In this document: piece by piece, positions 30,001 through 34,164 of the stretch
Layout of the letters: the number at the start of each line of letters is the position of its first letter
Numbering within the stretch: position 1 is the stretch's first letter
Translations under genes and position numbers: made by a program
Assembly: GCF_040409815.1 (NCBI RefSeq)
Contig: NZ_CP099959.1
Location: 372,001 to 436,000, forward strand
Direction of reading: 5' to 3'
DNA: 64,000 nucleotides
DNA from: Polynucleobacter sp. UK-FUSCHL-C3
GTDB taxonomy: Bacteria; Pseudomonadota; Gammaproteobacteria; Burkholderiales; Burkholderiaceae
The notes under the pieces: model-generated
Seen by the model: the letters and a program-made list of their open reading frames with translations, nothing else
What the model was told of the DNA's origin: nothing
The model's database searches: none

Positions 30001-32824
30001 AATTGGCCGATCTTTAGTCACACATATACCTGAAATCCGCCAAGGTAGTGATGCATTGTTAGGATTTGATTTGTTTGAAGAGGGCGATGAATTACGTATT
30101 TTAGTTAATTACGATCCAAATCAATTTACTATTTCTACTATTAATAATTTACTTAATCATTATGTCAATTTAATCAATGAAATGAGCATCAATCCAGAAA
30201 AGACTTTGAGTAAATTGGAAATGCTTCGACAATCCGAGAAAAGTTTATTGGTGAGCTTTAGTGGCATTGAGAATAGTGCTGGTGTTGAGGATAGTCTGGT
30301 TCACGAGTTAGTTGATCTACAAGCCCAATTAAATCCAGATGCAATTGCACTCATATGTGGAAAGCAATCCTTATCCTACCAAGAGCTACATGTACGCTCC
30401 AATCAATTAGCCCAATATCTACGAGCTAGTGGTATGCGCTTAGGCATGCCAGTTGTTGTATCGATAGAGCGTGGCATTACAAGCATTGTTCTTTTACTGG
30501 CTATTCTTAAAAATGGTGGAATATGGATTCCGTTAGAAGTGGATTGCCCAATTCAAAGACTAAGAACTATATTAGATGATGTTGGAAGATGTTTTGTAGT
30601 AGTTGATCGTAAAACAAATATACGAATTGCACAATTGGACAGTAAGAATTGCACAATTCTAAATATTGATGGCCTGATTGATGCCGCCAATCATATGTCC
30701 TTGGAAAAGTTACTGTCAATAGACATTCCTCCAAATAGTGCTGCATATATGATTTACACTTCTGGTACGACGGGTCAACCAAAAGGCGTTCTGATTAGTC
30801 ATCGGTCTATTTCGACACATTGCCGAGCTGCTATAGCTTGCTATGATCTTTCTAATACTGATGTAGTCTTGCAATTTGCCGCTCATCATGTTGATACTTC
30901 CCTGGAGCAAATTTTTGCATCGTTAACTTGTGGTGCAAGCTTGCTAATACGGGAAGGCGATCTATGGTCCCCTAATGAATTTAGTGCTATTCTTGATGCT
31001 CATTTAGTAAGCGTAGCTGATTTACCTCCCGCATACTTACGAGAAGTATTACAAGCTTGGAAGAATGATCCTAAAAGAGCACCCAGGCATTTTCCACGAC
31101 TTTTAATAGTCGGGGGCGAGGTACTCTCCCCATCCATAATTGATCTTTTACGTTCCGGTCCTTTTGTAGGTACCCGTTTGTTAAATGCATACGGTCCAAC
31201 CGAGGCTACCATAACGAGCAGTATTCATGAGGTAGATTTACAAAAATTTGACACCTCTATACCTATTGGAAAACCTTTGCCAGGCGGTTTTATAGTCATT
31301 TTGGATAGGGATGGAAACCTTGTACCTGAGGGTGTTATTGGGGAGTTGCATATTGGCGGCGTACGTCTTGCTAACTCATATCATCGCCGTTCTTCTTTGA
31401 ATCACGATAGATTTATACCTTGCCCAGTTGAGCTTATTAAGTTTAATGATTCTTCTGATAGTCTTTTATATCGCACGGGTGATCTTGCCAGTCATGTAAA
31501 AGGCGGCAATGGCATTATTTCCTTTCATGGCAGAGTAGATCACCAAATTAAAATTCGAGGATTTAGAGTTGAACTAAGCGAAATAGAGGCAGTATTACGT
31601 GAGTTTGGAATGCTAGAAGCCGCAGTTTTTTCGACTCTATCGGAAAATGGCGAACAAATTCTCCATGCTTGTATTGTTCCAGGTACGGAAAAATTTGATC
31701 GAGAAGAGCTCGATATTTTTATGTCTGAACGTTTGCCCACAATTATGTGTCCCGCTTCCTATGTGGTATGTGACAAATTACCCTTGAATAACAGCGGTAA
31801 GCTTGATCGTGATTTTATTCTGAGCAAAACTAGTGAAGTTCAGGAATTAAAAAATGAAATTTATCAACCAAGCGATGAAACAGAAATACGGTTAGCAAAA
31901 CTATGGTTTGAAATACTTGGTAAAGAAGTATTAGATGTTCATTCTGATTTTTTTGTTGAAGGTGGCAATTCTTTAATGGCCATTAGACTTTTAGCAGCCA
32001 TTTCCTCTGAATTTGACCAAACGCTTGAGACAAGTGCACTATTGCGTGCATCAACTTTTCTTGCACAGGCTCAATTACTACGACAAGGTCGAGTATCAAA
32101 TTATGATTTAGATTCACCACTGGTCTTGTTGGCAGAAGGGGAGCCTAATATGGTCCCCTTATTCTTAATACATCCTATTGGTGGCGATGTGCTTTGCTAT
32201 GTTCCTTTAGCACGCGCACTTGGGGGTAAACGATCTATTTATGGATTGCGCTATATTGAGCTTAACGAAAGCTCTCGTTTTATTAATATTGAACATATAG
32301 CTGAAAGCTACGTTGCATTGATCCGCCAGGTTCAGCCAAGTGGGCCCTATCAATTAGGTGGCTGGTCCTTGGGTGGTGTGATCGCATATGAAATTGCGCA
32401 ACAATTAAAGGCTGCTGGACAACAGGTTCAAATGCTCGCATTAATTGACAGTTATACACCTTCTTTAATAGAAAAATTAGAGTTGGAATTTAAAGATAAT
32501 GTATCTAATCAGATCCTAATAAATCCAAATAAACATTTTTATCTAGAACATCCTCGGTCTAAATATGAAGTGACCTTAAGTGATCATTTACGTCGCTATC
32601 TTCCAAAGCCATATCACGGTCAAGTAACGTTATTTTATGCAAGCGACCACCAGCCTCAAGACTTAACACTAGGTTGGGGTGAATTAATTCGCTCTGGTCT
32701 GACTATGCATGCCTTACCTGGTCACCACTACTCAATGTTAGAAGCAAGTCACTTAGATGTTTTAGTTGCACTTTTAAGTACCGATTTATTAACAGTTGAC
32801 TTTTCTATTGATAAATGGAAGTAA
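12005..32824 (+). CDS. giant trans-AT PKS-NRPS hybrid synthase with terminal thioesterase (6,939 aa)
   Basis: One uninterrupted frame from ATG 12005, 2 bp after the monooxygenase stop. Order with key residues: ACP4 (Ser96); KS4 (Cys385/His520/His567), DH1 (His850/Asp1029), KR1 (NADPH motif 1311-1317, Ser1440/Tyr1453), ACP5 (Ser1613); KS5 (Cys1883/His2018/His2067), DH2 (His2357/Asp2523), ACP6 (Ser2660); KS6 (Cys2922/His3057/His3099), DH3 (His3368/Asp3550), ACP7 (Ser3685); KS7 (Cys3958/His4093/His4133), KR2 (4593-4599, Tyr4732), ACP8 (Ser4895); KS8 (Cys5141, first His replaced by Ala5275, His5315), ACP9 (Ser5582); condensation domain (HHIIFDG at 5769-5775), adenylation domain, PCP (Ser6656), thioesterase (Ser6788/Asp6815/His6907 or 6908). 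No AT domain occurs. It finishes and releases the chain after adding an amino acid. At about 20.8 kb it is by far the largest gene here. Confidence 0.96.
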   Translation: MTNSQDQSKLEASNLNGSLESKMSDLIDQELRILANIYSQVLKTNNSPVGFDVTQPENINTQRLESDILSIVSKVLKMPLSQIDPTVSLSSYGVDSIAITELMVQISRFLKVSIAPTTFFEAKNYEELIAILSSRYSKEIEAHYVKNNFTDKLQLNTIGTGAPADSATTDGIIDNSSAAKWLSRHRAINSKNIQSNDLSSSLNSQEGDKKASKLASMPIAIISMEGKFSKSTNLHTFEQHLRNGDDCIEEIPPDRWNWKSVDGDPKKGAFTDVKFGGFIPGHDHFDASFFSISPKEAELIDPQHRVFIECVWNLIEGAGYAPSSLSGKKIGIFLGINLQDYTNLVNRSGLMDAMQMTGLGHVFCPNRLSYMLDISGPSQVIDTACSSSLVAIHRAVMSIRHEGCEMAIAGGSNLILTPDQHIMFSKVGMLSIDGRCKTFSEDANGYARADGVGAILLKRLDYAERDGDSILGVIRGSSENHGGSATSLTAPNAKAQAQLIVEAHRQAGFDPRSISMIECHGTGTSLGDPIEIDGLKKSFEELYREHGYKSPIIPHCGIGSVKSNIGHAETAAGVAGIIKILLSMKHGLMYQSLHCSKPNQLIDLLNSPFYLLDKPRKWDRPIIDGLEVPRRAGLSSFGAGGANAHIVLEEYRAPQEDYVGHSSNMNKPYIVPLSARTESALNKIVKNLQVHLTGFNEISDDQLADIAFTLQVGRDSMRYRLAFIVQDGFDLISQLNAYLDGDSSQALEGVVNRKTSGIKEIAGTAREVASQWVLGGPIQWPSLSLIGERKRIWLPTYPFEGKRFWLEQEGPNPLIKTVNNNNNSSFLLRKIDENILEIDLTGAEFFIVDHCIGNEPVMPGVLYLELIRIAATQYFGTSFHIGQVVWLKPLKVKGPCVVRLTKVIDSDDLPVRIEVSSVDNDGVSNVYAQARITKDGAPDSVSIQIKAGIYPVQSIQKFYDMNPRTFSADDIYSTFKTLGINYGPGHQAIESLAVAKDENGNPQVLAKLHLPPHLPGFPEAFGLHPSLLDGAFQAAVGMTLDDKGESKELAALPFAIESIRLLGECSRNMWVHIKNSQVESSNNRVRTLDLTLMDEQGSLTMLLLGFATRTYESDVSNQTQLFEPYWSKYYLSNSAKLEEDNFDEIIVWLSDIDEIDAITLNSKLTSWKCISLPKCVENSHDVKFAFYAECILKQLQVLTKALPKSTSPKLIQLVFPAVSSSLSLEALSSFLQSVSLEYPWLSFQVISLDTTSDINSIASHLKTSASEPQRPCWRYGGNEAEVKSWRSIGFIRPDEISVKPWRSGGIYLITGGAGALGKSLAAEITMNIDVGKVILVGSSEMNSALRDWIFVTSSERLEIIYRQVDVSDANEVNDLVKSIYRDYGQLNGVFHLAGVLQDSSIAVKSPEELRKVFSPKVNGVENLDRAIGNSALDFFVMFASLSGVFGNHGQADYAAANAYLDIFAHRREIARKQGERFGRTLSIDWPLWVDGGMKMDPAIQKFMKQSTGLSPLNSNDGFAAVYKSLASEACQVMVTAGDSKRITDFIKGLEYGAPARFTNDSIKNGSPIFDRDIEQKISGHLKLFLMNCISTLLKVEEDELGLDVELTEYGFDSISFTQFSNKLNESLNLDITPVLFFEAPTIAQLCSTLIKSHAAKIATFFKISLDQKLSHTPAKNEKIKESAIAHDQSLLRPALPVGNSIQDKFLEESKTESAVAIIGMSGVFPKSHDLASYWDNLLNGRDCIDEIPIDRWDWRKYWGDPKVDVGRTNVKWGGFLDGIADFDPAFFNISPRESHAMDPQQRILLTQAWRVIEDAGYAPSSLSGTKTGVFIGIADTGYGQLLARAGADIEAFSMTGLAPSLGPNRISYFFNLQGPSEAVETACSSALVAVHRAVESIVRGSCDTAIAGGINTLLLPDTFIGFAKAGMLAPDGRSKPFSDAADGYGRGEGAGLIYLKRLEDAERDGDKIYAVIRATQENHGGHASSLTAPNPKAQADLIRRVYLQAGFDPRTVSYIEMHGTGTPLGDPIEVEALISAFSDLNRETKNQYVDQPEIVCNIGSVKSNIGHLEIAAGIAGLIKTVLQMQHRTIVKTLHCEKLNPYLKLSDSRFEVVVENKIWCPLDLNGEKLPLRAGVSSFGFGGSNAHVVLEGYKGSVQKSVANIQPVIIVLSAKTAKQLHSCAQQISNMLTDQTELSSLAYSLQIARDPMEYRMGFMAESIDQVRRFLDKYIEGRSEAGLYIGRVKPNHVTLDMLEEDQQVNDAIASLPHRGKHELLLRLWTQGFSIDWRKIFYQQEGQNALRRVVLPGYPFENIRCWIDDEKIPEEDSSILLQKNASKHDHHRYISTFNGDEFFLQDHIVGGRPVVCGAVFLSMVYTALQNIYGRGKAIQLTGHTWLQPMVGSSNGLQVAIEFSSSPSTGGINYKISNEGENESQLCSIGIGRLLNHIPDSIPEYDIHSLKLSAGRSVNVEECYKTFSSVGISYGPRLRIIHELRTSTTNAIAYLVVPDEIFTNEYAMHPALLDGAFQSLIGLMPDLLVERALPFSVKRLVVLKSIGKTAWAVLWKDGESSSENASYSIDLCNDKGQVCIRIEGFMVRSLDFKETRSKIKIQDSENSETIKTVKSNLSALSALSKIAAEVLEVNLESLDPDVDLGEYGFDSIMMTVFASRANEQLSLNLTPADFFEFSTLESLARHISDEIVISSLLEIENSDALHVLNNANLDINWIASAKVGIESQNISEIPLILKNNNDLRGESIAIIGISCCFPMAKDGNEFWKNLYEGRDCISEIPSDRWDWRAIYGNPKLETGKTNIRWGGFADGIFEFDALFFGISPREAASMDPQQRQLLQHAWKAIEDAGYNPLSLSGRPIGLFVGTASSGYAAENTFDQSGYIATGSVVSMGPNRVSYYFDWHGPSEPVETACSSSLVAIHRGIQAIRDGECELAIVGGINSIVTPEGHVNFSKAGMLSPDGRCQPFSDLANGYVRGEGAGLLVIKRLSQAERDRDAIYGVVRGSSINHGGRANSLTAPNTKAQADLIRSGYRQSGIDPSTVTYIETHGTGTAIGDPVEVNALKQAFHSMGADNLNGVCGLGSVKSNIGHLELAAGVAGVIKVLKQMQHQTLVASLHCETQNPYISLENSPFYIVRKNQPWTLINDQENNIVPRRAGVSSFGFGGVNAHLILEEYLPCKRSFAQSIDPVIIPLSAKNEASLREQAQALYNAISLGDFKDIPLLDIAFTLQFGREHMKCRIAFEVESIEQLQSSLLEFITQTDAALSSIQNTWLVSSTSIAARWLAYEDVKWVDDGKRLRVHLPTYCFAHTEYKSSFSRSKIEETFKLSMLNAVPMMEFIKDSNTIGFELNNDQFYLRDHLVKGHSILPGAMSLEIIRMAYDFYMKHKDRPAIDHSNPHLEFRHIVWRSPLRVDSKATNIEVLFEEQSEQVNKFTLKHEDKNSELSTIYLQGAIRFHENSNSAQAVHDLPLLKARCELALNVDDIYEQLSELGIHYGPTMRSISNIWIGHEELLANLQLPSELFISPAYGGESFYIHPSVLDSAFQSCLAIFTASNNQELALPFAIDRLILLSPTTTEMWVHVRALPSNGSIRKLDIDLLDQQGRVCISIEGFTFRMVKSDLFVSPLTQASTNSSKFESIDRERVIGYFKNLFSAETGIRQGEIEPNLSLDSYGIDSMMIMSLTDRLEKDFGILSKTIFFECQTLDAVADYFIKLHTLKLLDLLGSTEIPVQKLKQEQHQNPKSEPTATLSQQSSTDPEPASRELVLAPLAKSMDVAIIGLAGRYPGANNLTQFWENLAAGIDSISQIPIERWDHSSLYDPVRGKPGKSNSKWGGFIEDADCFDPLFFNMSPREAEFIDPQERLFLQCAWETIEDAGYTPENIAPELAPFAGGKVGVFVGVMYQEYQLYGVEQTQKGHPIALSSSAASIANRVSYFFNFHGPSMAIDTMCSSSLTSIHLACESLYSGSCEVALAGGVNLSLHQNKYLALGQGRFTSSKGRCESFGKGGDGYVPGEGVGAVLLKPIDKAIADGDHIYGVIKSTAINHGGKTNGYSVPNPHAQTSVISNALARSGLQAGDVTYLEAHGTGTILGDPIEIAALSKAYQQDTNIHQFCALGSVKSNIGHCESAAGIAGLTKILLQIKNRKLAPSIHADILNPAINFSTSPFIVQQHLNEWPRKSRETSQGSIELPRIAGLSSFGAGGSNAHFIIQEYVDPQEFKFNDLFTITSPGVFPFSARDPERLTQLLVRYVEVLDQFKDSELPSIACTLQNGRVTFEYRVVIVASSRVDLAHKLKNILANKLDLIDIYCSSNFRAEQLSIIEDNRRIDSVERKLAEQWAKTGKANWLNLQRPGEPPHKISLPTYPFSRERYWIPNIASEDISSQNTKRAHLVENSIKENSALLFVPHWSLAEAIRSPNINLNNGRTIIVICDFNKDISRGYQQQLGDVETIVLESNFSKIWERYTSYSEQLIVLIQNILKQDQVNTLLQLVVPLDGERLIFQGLSGLLRTVQLEHSRFRCQLIGLTDLTRDLASILKREQSTDDALIRYVGGNRQIQVWREYQPRQTETFRKELLKDNGVYLITGGTGGVALHVAENISASVNNPILYIVSRSALSVEESERIAALPCKVIHKQIDVTNLDDVHALIQHLTTSFGRLNGIFHAAGITRDKFLIRKNIDDIKDVLAPKVQGLFNIDSATAQCELDFFLLFSSVSGALGNPGQADYAAANGFMDSFALLRYEQVSRGERYGLTLSINWPYWNDGGMRIDINALNSIQKNLGVVPLATNIAMRSLWASFEAHEPQVLVLDGNHDLIRQWMMPLMLSHEIQKTIDVSNKDILEGEVSASISMIDLHEKTCIYLAKYFSDVLHLPLDRLDHNDPIDRYGIDSVLALQIIEAIATDLGSLPSTLLFEYPKITLLANALLKSHLEPLQVILATNMASLEEPIIADTITTLSPTPIDISKDGIAIISVAGQYPGADSVEEFWEMLRNGGDGITEVPPDRWDHQAIYSELKGKPGATNCKWGGFLNNIKCFDPEFFGINPRDAALMDPQERLLLQTSWHLLERAGYTRDFLSKHYDSRVGVFVGAMYQQYHSLDADSESSVMVSLSSYASMANRISSFYDLQGPSIAIDTMCSSGLMAIHQACQSLRQGECRLAIAGGVNLTIHPNKYLGLSKAGLLGSHQECRSFADGDGYLPSEGVGAVLLKPLTDALRDGDRILAIIRGSATNHGGHSGGYGVPNAHLQTRLISENFVNCGVDPRTIGYVEAAANGSPLGDAIEFRALTEAFRLFTNDIEFCSIGSVKSNVGHPEAASGFAQLTKVILQLENQILVPSIRKTTLNPNILFKGSPFIPQAELSQWKRKEIDGIVTPLRATISAFGAGGTNVHLILEEAPGMEVNKDVDSIPEESYEFIFSTHRMDRLPLVISQVYEHLVRHPHISLKKLAQTLSMHRERLFFVTSIIASSYQDLVEQLKVWGLQDVHPLLTPSLNKFDDKEKFLPIELPSYPFCLDSYWINNESIALRVDEPNEEIKTQIFSEDPISQALKIIRAQMVDQLRLDNRLINDYESMRSQGADSMFVTRLIYTVMNEMKISITHLDVEKNGSPKELAALISQRVVSKDGLIIQKTDEKWAQQDHSINTPLTLGQSGLWALQRLYPNTSAYNVPLTFHVEDLNLQALKDTCAYIFKCFPILTIHIDQSSGYPAMVPKVISNPLNIVPIPDDIDPVYFAKKRALEPFTFTPNSTPARFELLRGSKDILLIVVHHIIFDGLSAVILARNFWDAYDCFASGIQLPLPVPQSNYSLFFQYERELLNSKDGEIHIKYWKDNLRGGVEKLQLPFDKTAKPIDSSTSLSTEFLLDSQSLSEIKKCTRKLGINDSVFFLGALKVLLYRYTGQNDILIGMPTMARPDSRFENTIGYFANMISIRSALTGSQTVRNFLEKLQVIVTNGLDHSLYPHVAVVRELNRSSIDLLYQVSYAYQNFTDNEFQGSPQAIGRSLVTHIPEIRQGSDALLGFDLFEEGDELRILVNYDPNQFTISTINNLLNHYVNLINEMSINPEKTLSKLEMLRQSEKSLLVSFSGIENSAGVEDSLVHELVDLQAQLNPDAIALICGKQSLSYQELHVRSNQLAQYLRASGMRLGMPVVVSIERGITSIVLLLAILKNGGIWIPLEVDCPIQRLRTILDDVGRCFVVVDRKTNIRIAQLDSKNCTILNIDGLIDAANHMSLEKLLSIDIPPNSAAYMIYTSGTTGQPKGVLISHRSISTHCRAAIACYDLSNTDVVLQFAAHHVDTSLEQIFASLTCGASLLIREGDLWSPNEFSAILDAHLVSVADLPPAYLREVLQAWKNDPKRAPRHFPRLLIVGGEVLSPSIIDLLRSGPFVGTRLLNAYGPTEATITSSIHEVDLQKFDTSIPIGKPLPGGFIVILDRDGNLVPEGVIGELHIGGVRLANSYHRRSSLNHDRFIPCPVELIKFNDSSDSLLYRTGDLASHVKGGNGIISFHGRVDHQIKIRGFRVELSEIEAVLREFGMLEAAVFSTLSENGEQILHACIVPGTEKFDREELDIFMSERLPTIMCPASYVVCDKLPLNNSGKLDRDFILSKTSEVQELKNEIYQPSDETEIRLAKLWFEILGKEVLDVHSDFFVEGGNSLMAIRLLAAISSEFDQTLETSALLRASTFLAQAQLLRQGRVSNYDLDSPLVLLAEGEPNMVPLFLIHPIGGDVLCYVPLARALGGKRSIYGLRYIELNESSRFINIEHIAESYVALIRQVQPSGPYQLGGWSLGGVIAYEIAQQLKAAGQQVQMLALIDSYTPSLIEKLELEFKDNVSNQILINPNKHFYLEHPRSKYEVTLSDHLRRYLPKPYHGQVTLFYASDHQPQDLTLGWGELIRSGLTMHALPGHHYSMLEASHLDVLVALLSTDLLTVDFSIDKWK
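12191..12413 (+). other. ACP4: carrier domain completing the split KS3 module
   Basis: N-terminal ACP of the second PKS (residues about 63-137) with GVDSI around Ser96. It has no KS in front of it in the same protein, so it must serve KS3-DH0 of the preceding protein and is the likely docking point for the monooxygenase encoded between them. Confidence 0.85.
12653..16970 (+). other. PKS module: KS4 - DH1 - KR1 - ACP5
   Basis: The only module in the window with both DH and KR. DH1 has HxxxGxxxxP (His850), YGP and HPSLLDGAFQ (Asp1029), so it looks active. KR1 has GGAGALG (1311-1317), Ser1440 and Tyr1453. The Asp in GVLQDS fits the B-type (D-hydroxyl) KR group. Predicted outcome: an alpha,beta-double bond. 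Confidence 0.88.
17141..20105 (+). other. PKS module lacking KR: KS5 - DH2 - ACP6
   Basis: KS5 is intact. DH2 keeps His2357, YGP and Asp2523, but the Pro that ends HxxxGxxxxP is Cys2366. No KR lies between DH2 and ACP6 (Ser2660). DH-only modules in trans-AT systems can use a KR in trans, be silent, or shift double bonds. Loss of this Pro is one of two features reported for double-bond-shifting DH-like domains, but the second (loss of the Asp) is absent. Confidence 0.8.
20267..23200 (+). other. PKS module lacking KR: KS6 - DH3 - ACP7
   Basis: KS6 is intact (Cys2922/His3057/His3099). DH3 has a full HxxxGxxxxP (His3368), YGP and VLDSAFQ (Asp3550). It runs straight into ACP7 (Ser3685) without a KR. 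This is the second DH-only module in a row, so either a KR acts in trans or the DH works on a substrate made earlier. Confidence 0.82.
23348..26815 (+). other. PKS module: KS7 - KR2 - ACP8
   Basis: KS7 (TMCSSSL type, intact triad) is followed by a two-part KR. KR2's cofactor motif reads GGTGGVA (4593-4599), with Ala where Gly is usual. Ser4719 and Tyr4732 are present, and GITRDKF supplies the B-type Asp. ACP8 is at Ser4895. Predicted outcome: a beta-hydroxyl. Confidence 0.87.
26915..28875 (+). other. non-elongating KS8 - ACP9
   Basis: KS8 keeps the active Cys5141 and His5315 but has EAAANGS where EAHGTGT is expected, so the first catalytic His is Ala5275. Such KS0 domains transfer the chain without decarboxylative extension. 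ACP9 (GADSM, Ser5582) follows. The pair probably passes the chain on to the condensation domain. Confidence 0.9.
28930..32095 (+). other. NRPS module: C - A - PCP
   Basis: The condensation domain has an intact HHxxxDG (5769-5775). The adenylation domain shows YTSGTTGQPKG, NAYGPTE, YRTGDL, GRVDHQIKIRGFR and NNSGKLDR. By manual alignment to GrsA, its ten pocket residues read D-T-E-D-I-G-A-I-T-K. The acidic pair would suit a basic or polar amino acid such as arginine, but the assignment is weak. The PCP has GGNSL (Ser6656). The module adds one amino acid to the polyketide. Confidence 0.9.
32138..32790 (+). other. C-terminal thioesterase (chain release)
   Basis: Type I thioesterase with GWSLGG (Ser6788), Asp6815 in LIDSYTP and a GHHYSML histidine (6907/6908), so the triad is complete. 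It releases the product by hydrolysis or cyclisation; sequence does not decide which. Confidence 0.92.
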
Positions 32825-32830
32825 ATAATA

Positions 32831-32920
32831 ATGATACGTTCTAGACGGAATCAACGAGTGCTCTCTCAAACTTTGATGGCGATAGATAAATCCTGTTTTC
32901 ATAATGATTGGGGCAAGTGA
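32831..32920 (+). CDS. possible 29-residue leader ORF before the P450
   Basis: A short frame (ATG 32831, TGA 32918-32920) begins 6 bp after the PKS stop and ends with TGATG overlapping the chosen P450 start. It is Arg-rich at its N-terminus and matches nothing I recognise. No clear ribosome binding site precedes it. It may only be coupling sequence in the 95-bp gap, so it is reported mainly for the overlap. Confidence 0.2.
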   Translation: MIRSRRNQRVLSQTLMAIDKSCFHNDWGK

Positions 32921-34164
32921 TGTCCCGTTTTTTAGAGCGTGAAGATATTGATTGGTGGAGTCTGATAGCAAATAAAAATTATTTGGAAAATCCATATCCA
33001 CAGCTTAAAGAATTACAAAAGTTAGGCCCTATACATTTAGATAAAAAGACTGGTATTTACTTCGTGCTGGGTCATCATGAATTTGGATTGATTGCGCGTT
33101 CATCAAAGATGGGGCGGGATACTCGACTATGGCGCGATGGCTGGTTTAATCCTGATAATAAAGTATCGGATCCAACGTCATATGAATTATTTAGTGAATT
33201 TCAATCGCAAATGATTATGATGAATGAGCCTGATCATGGCAGAATGCGCTCAGTATATCAACAGGCTTTTAAACCAAGCGCAGTTGCATCCATCAGACCT
33301 ATGATCGAGCGTGAGACAGATCTATTATTAGAGCAACTTGCAGCAACAAATGATATTGATTTAATTGATAATTTTGCAGCACCTTTACCTTTAAGAGTAT
33401 TGCGTAATCTCTTAGAAATTCCTGCTGATATGGATCAAGATATGCAGCGTTGGAGCGCTTCATTGATCAAAATTGGCGATGTTATGATGATGCAAGAACA
33501 AAAAGTTGAAGCCTTGCTTGCATTGAGGGAGTTTAAATATTATTTGCGTGACCATATTAAATACTATCGTGCTAGTCATCAGAATACTCTAATGAATTCA
33601 GTCATTTCAGCGTTTGAAAATGGATTTATGAATGAACAGGAAACTTTGACAAATTTGATGTCTATGCTTGTTGCGGGGCATGAAACTACAGTTACACTCA
33701 TCGGAAATGGTATGTTAGCTCTATTACGCCATTCAGATCAACGTAATTTATTAATATCTGATCCAATATTAATTGAAACTGCTATTGATGAGTTCCTTCG
33801 TTATGAGCCTGGGGGGAATATGATTTTACGCATAGCTATTGAAGATTTTGAATTGAACGGTATCACTATTCCTACTGGTTCTATGGTAATTGGAATGGTT
33901 GGGGCAATTAATAGAGATCCCCTACGATTTAACCAAGCAGATATATTGGATATTCAACGGAAACCAAATCCACATTTTACTTATGGTGCAGGAATCCATA
34001 TTTGTATCGGGGCGCCTCTTGCGCACCTTGAGAGTGAAATTGCTTTTAATAAAATTCTTAAACAATTTCCTCAAATTGAGCTATCAGGGGAGCCTATTTG
34101 GCGTCTTGATCGCCTAAATGCTCGTGGACTTAAAACACTACCGGTGCGCTTAAGGATTAATTGA
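32920..34164 (+). CDS. cytochrome P450, tailoring oxygenase of the cluster
   Basis: A 414-residue bacterial class I P450. Visible landmarks are the I-helix AGHETT (oxygen activation), the K-helix ExxR in EFLRYEP, and the haem loop FxxGxxxCxG with the axial Cys near residue 362. There is no membrane anchor, so it is soluble and needs separate ferredoxin partners, none of which is encoded nearby. ATG 32920 (a GGGG seven bases upstream) is preferred over the in-frame TTG at 32908. It overlaps the HMGS start by one base (TGATG), so it is co-expressed with the PKS and probably hydroxylates or epoxidises the polyketide during or after assembly. The oxidised position cannot be predicted. Confidence 0.93.
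   Translation: MSRFLEREDIDWWSLIANKNYLENPYPQLKELQKLGPIHLDKKTGIYFVLGHHEFGLIARSSKMGRDTRLWRDGWFNPDNKVSDPTSYELFSEFQSQMIMMNEPDHGRMRSVYQQAFKPSAVASIRPMIERETDLLLEQLAATNDIDLIDNFAAPLPLRVLRNLLEIPADMDQDMQRWSASLIKIGDVMMMQEQKVEALLALREFKYYLRDHIKYYRASHQNTLMNSVISAFENGFMNEQETLTNLMSMLVAGHETTVTLIGNGMLALLRHSDQRNLLISDPILIETAIDEFLRYEPGGNMILRIAIEDFELNGITIPTGSMVIGMVGAINRDPLRFNQADILDIQRKPNPHFTYGAGIHICIGAPLAHLESEIAFNKILKQFPQIELSGEPIWRLDRLNARGLKTLPVRLRIN

Noticed and set aside
12005..32824. Long-range repeats within the PKS that could suggest tandem duplication or a repeat array
   Set aside because: They are the homologous KS, DH and ACP domains of a modular synthase. Spacing is kilobases and the copies have diverged; there is no CRISPR-like or simple array.
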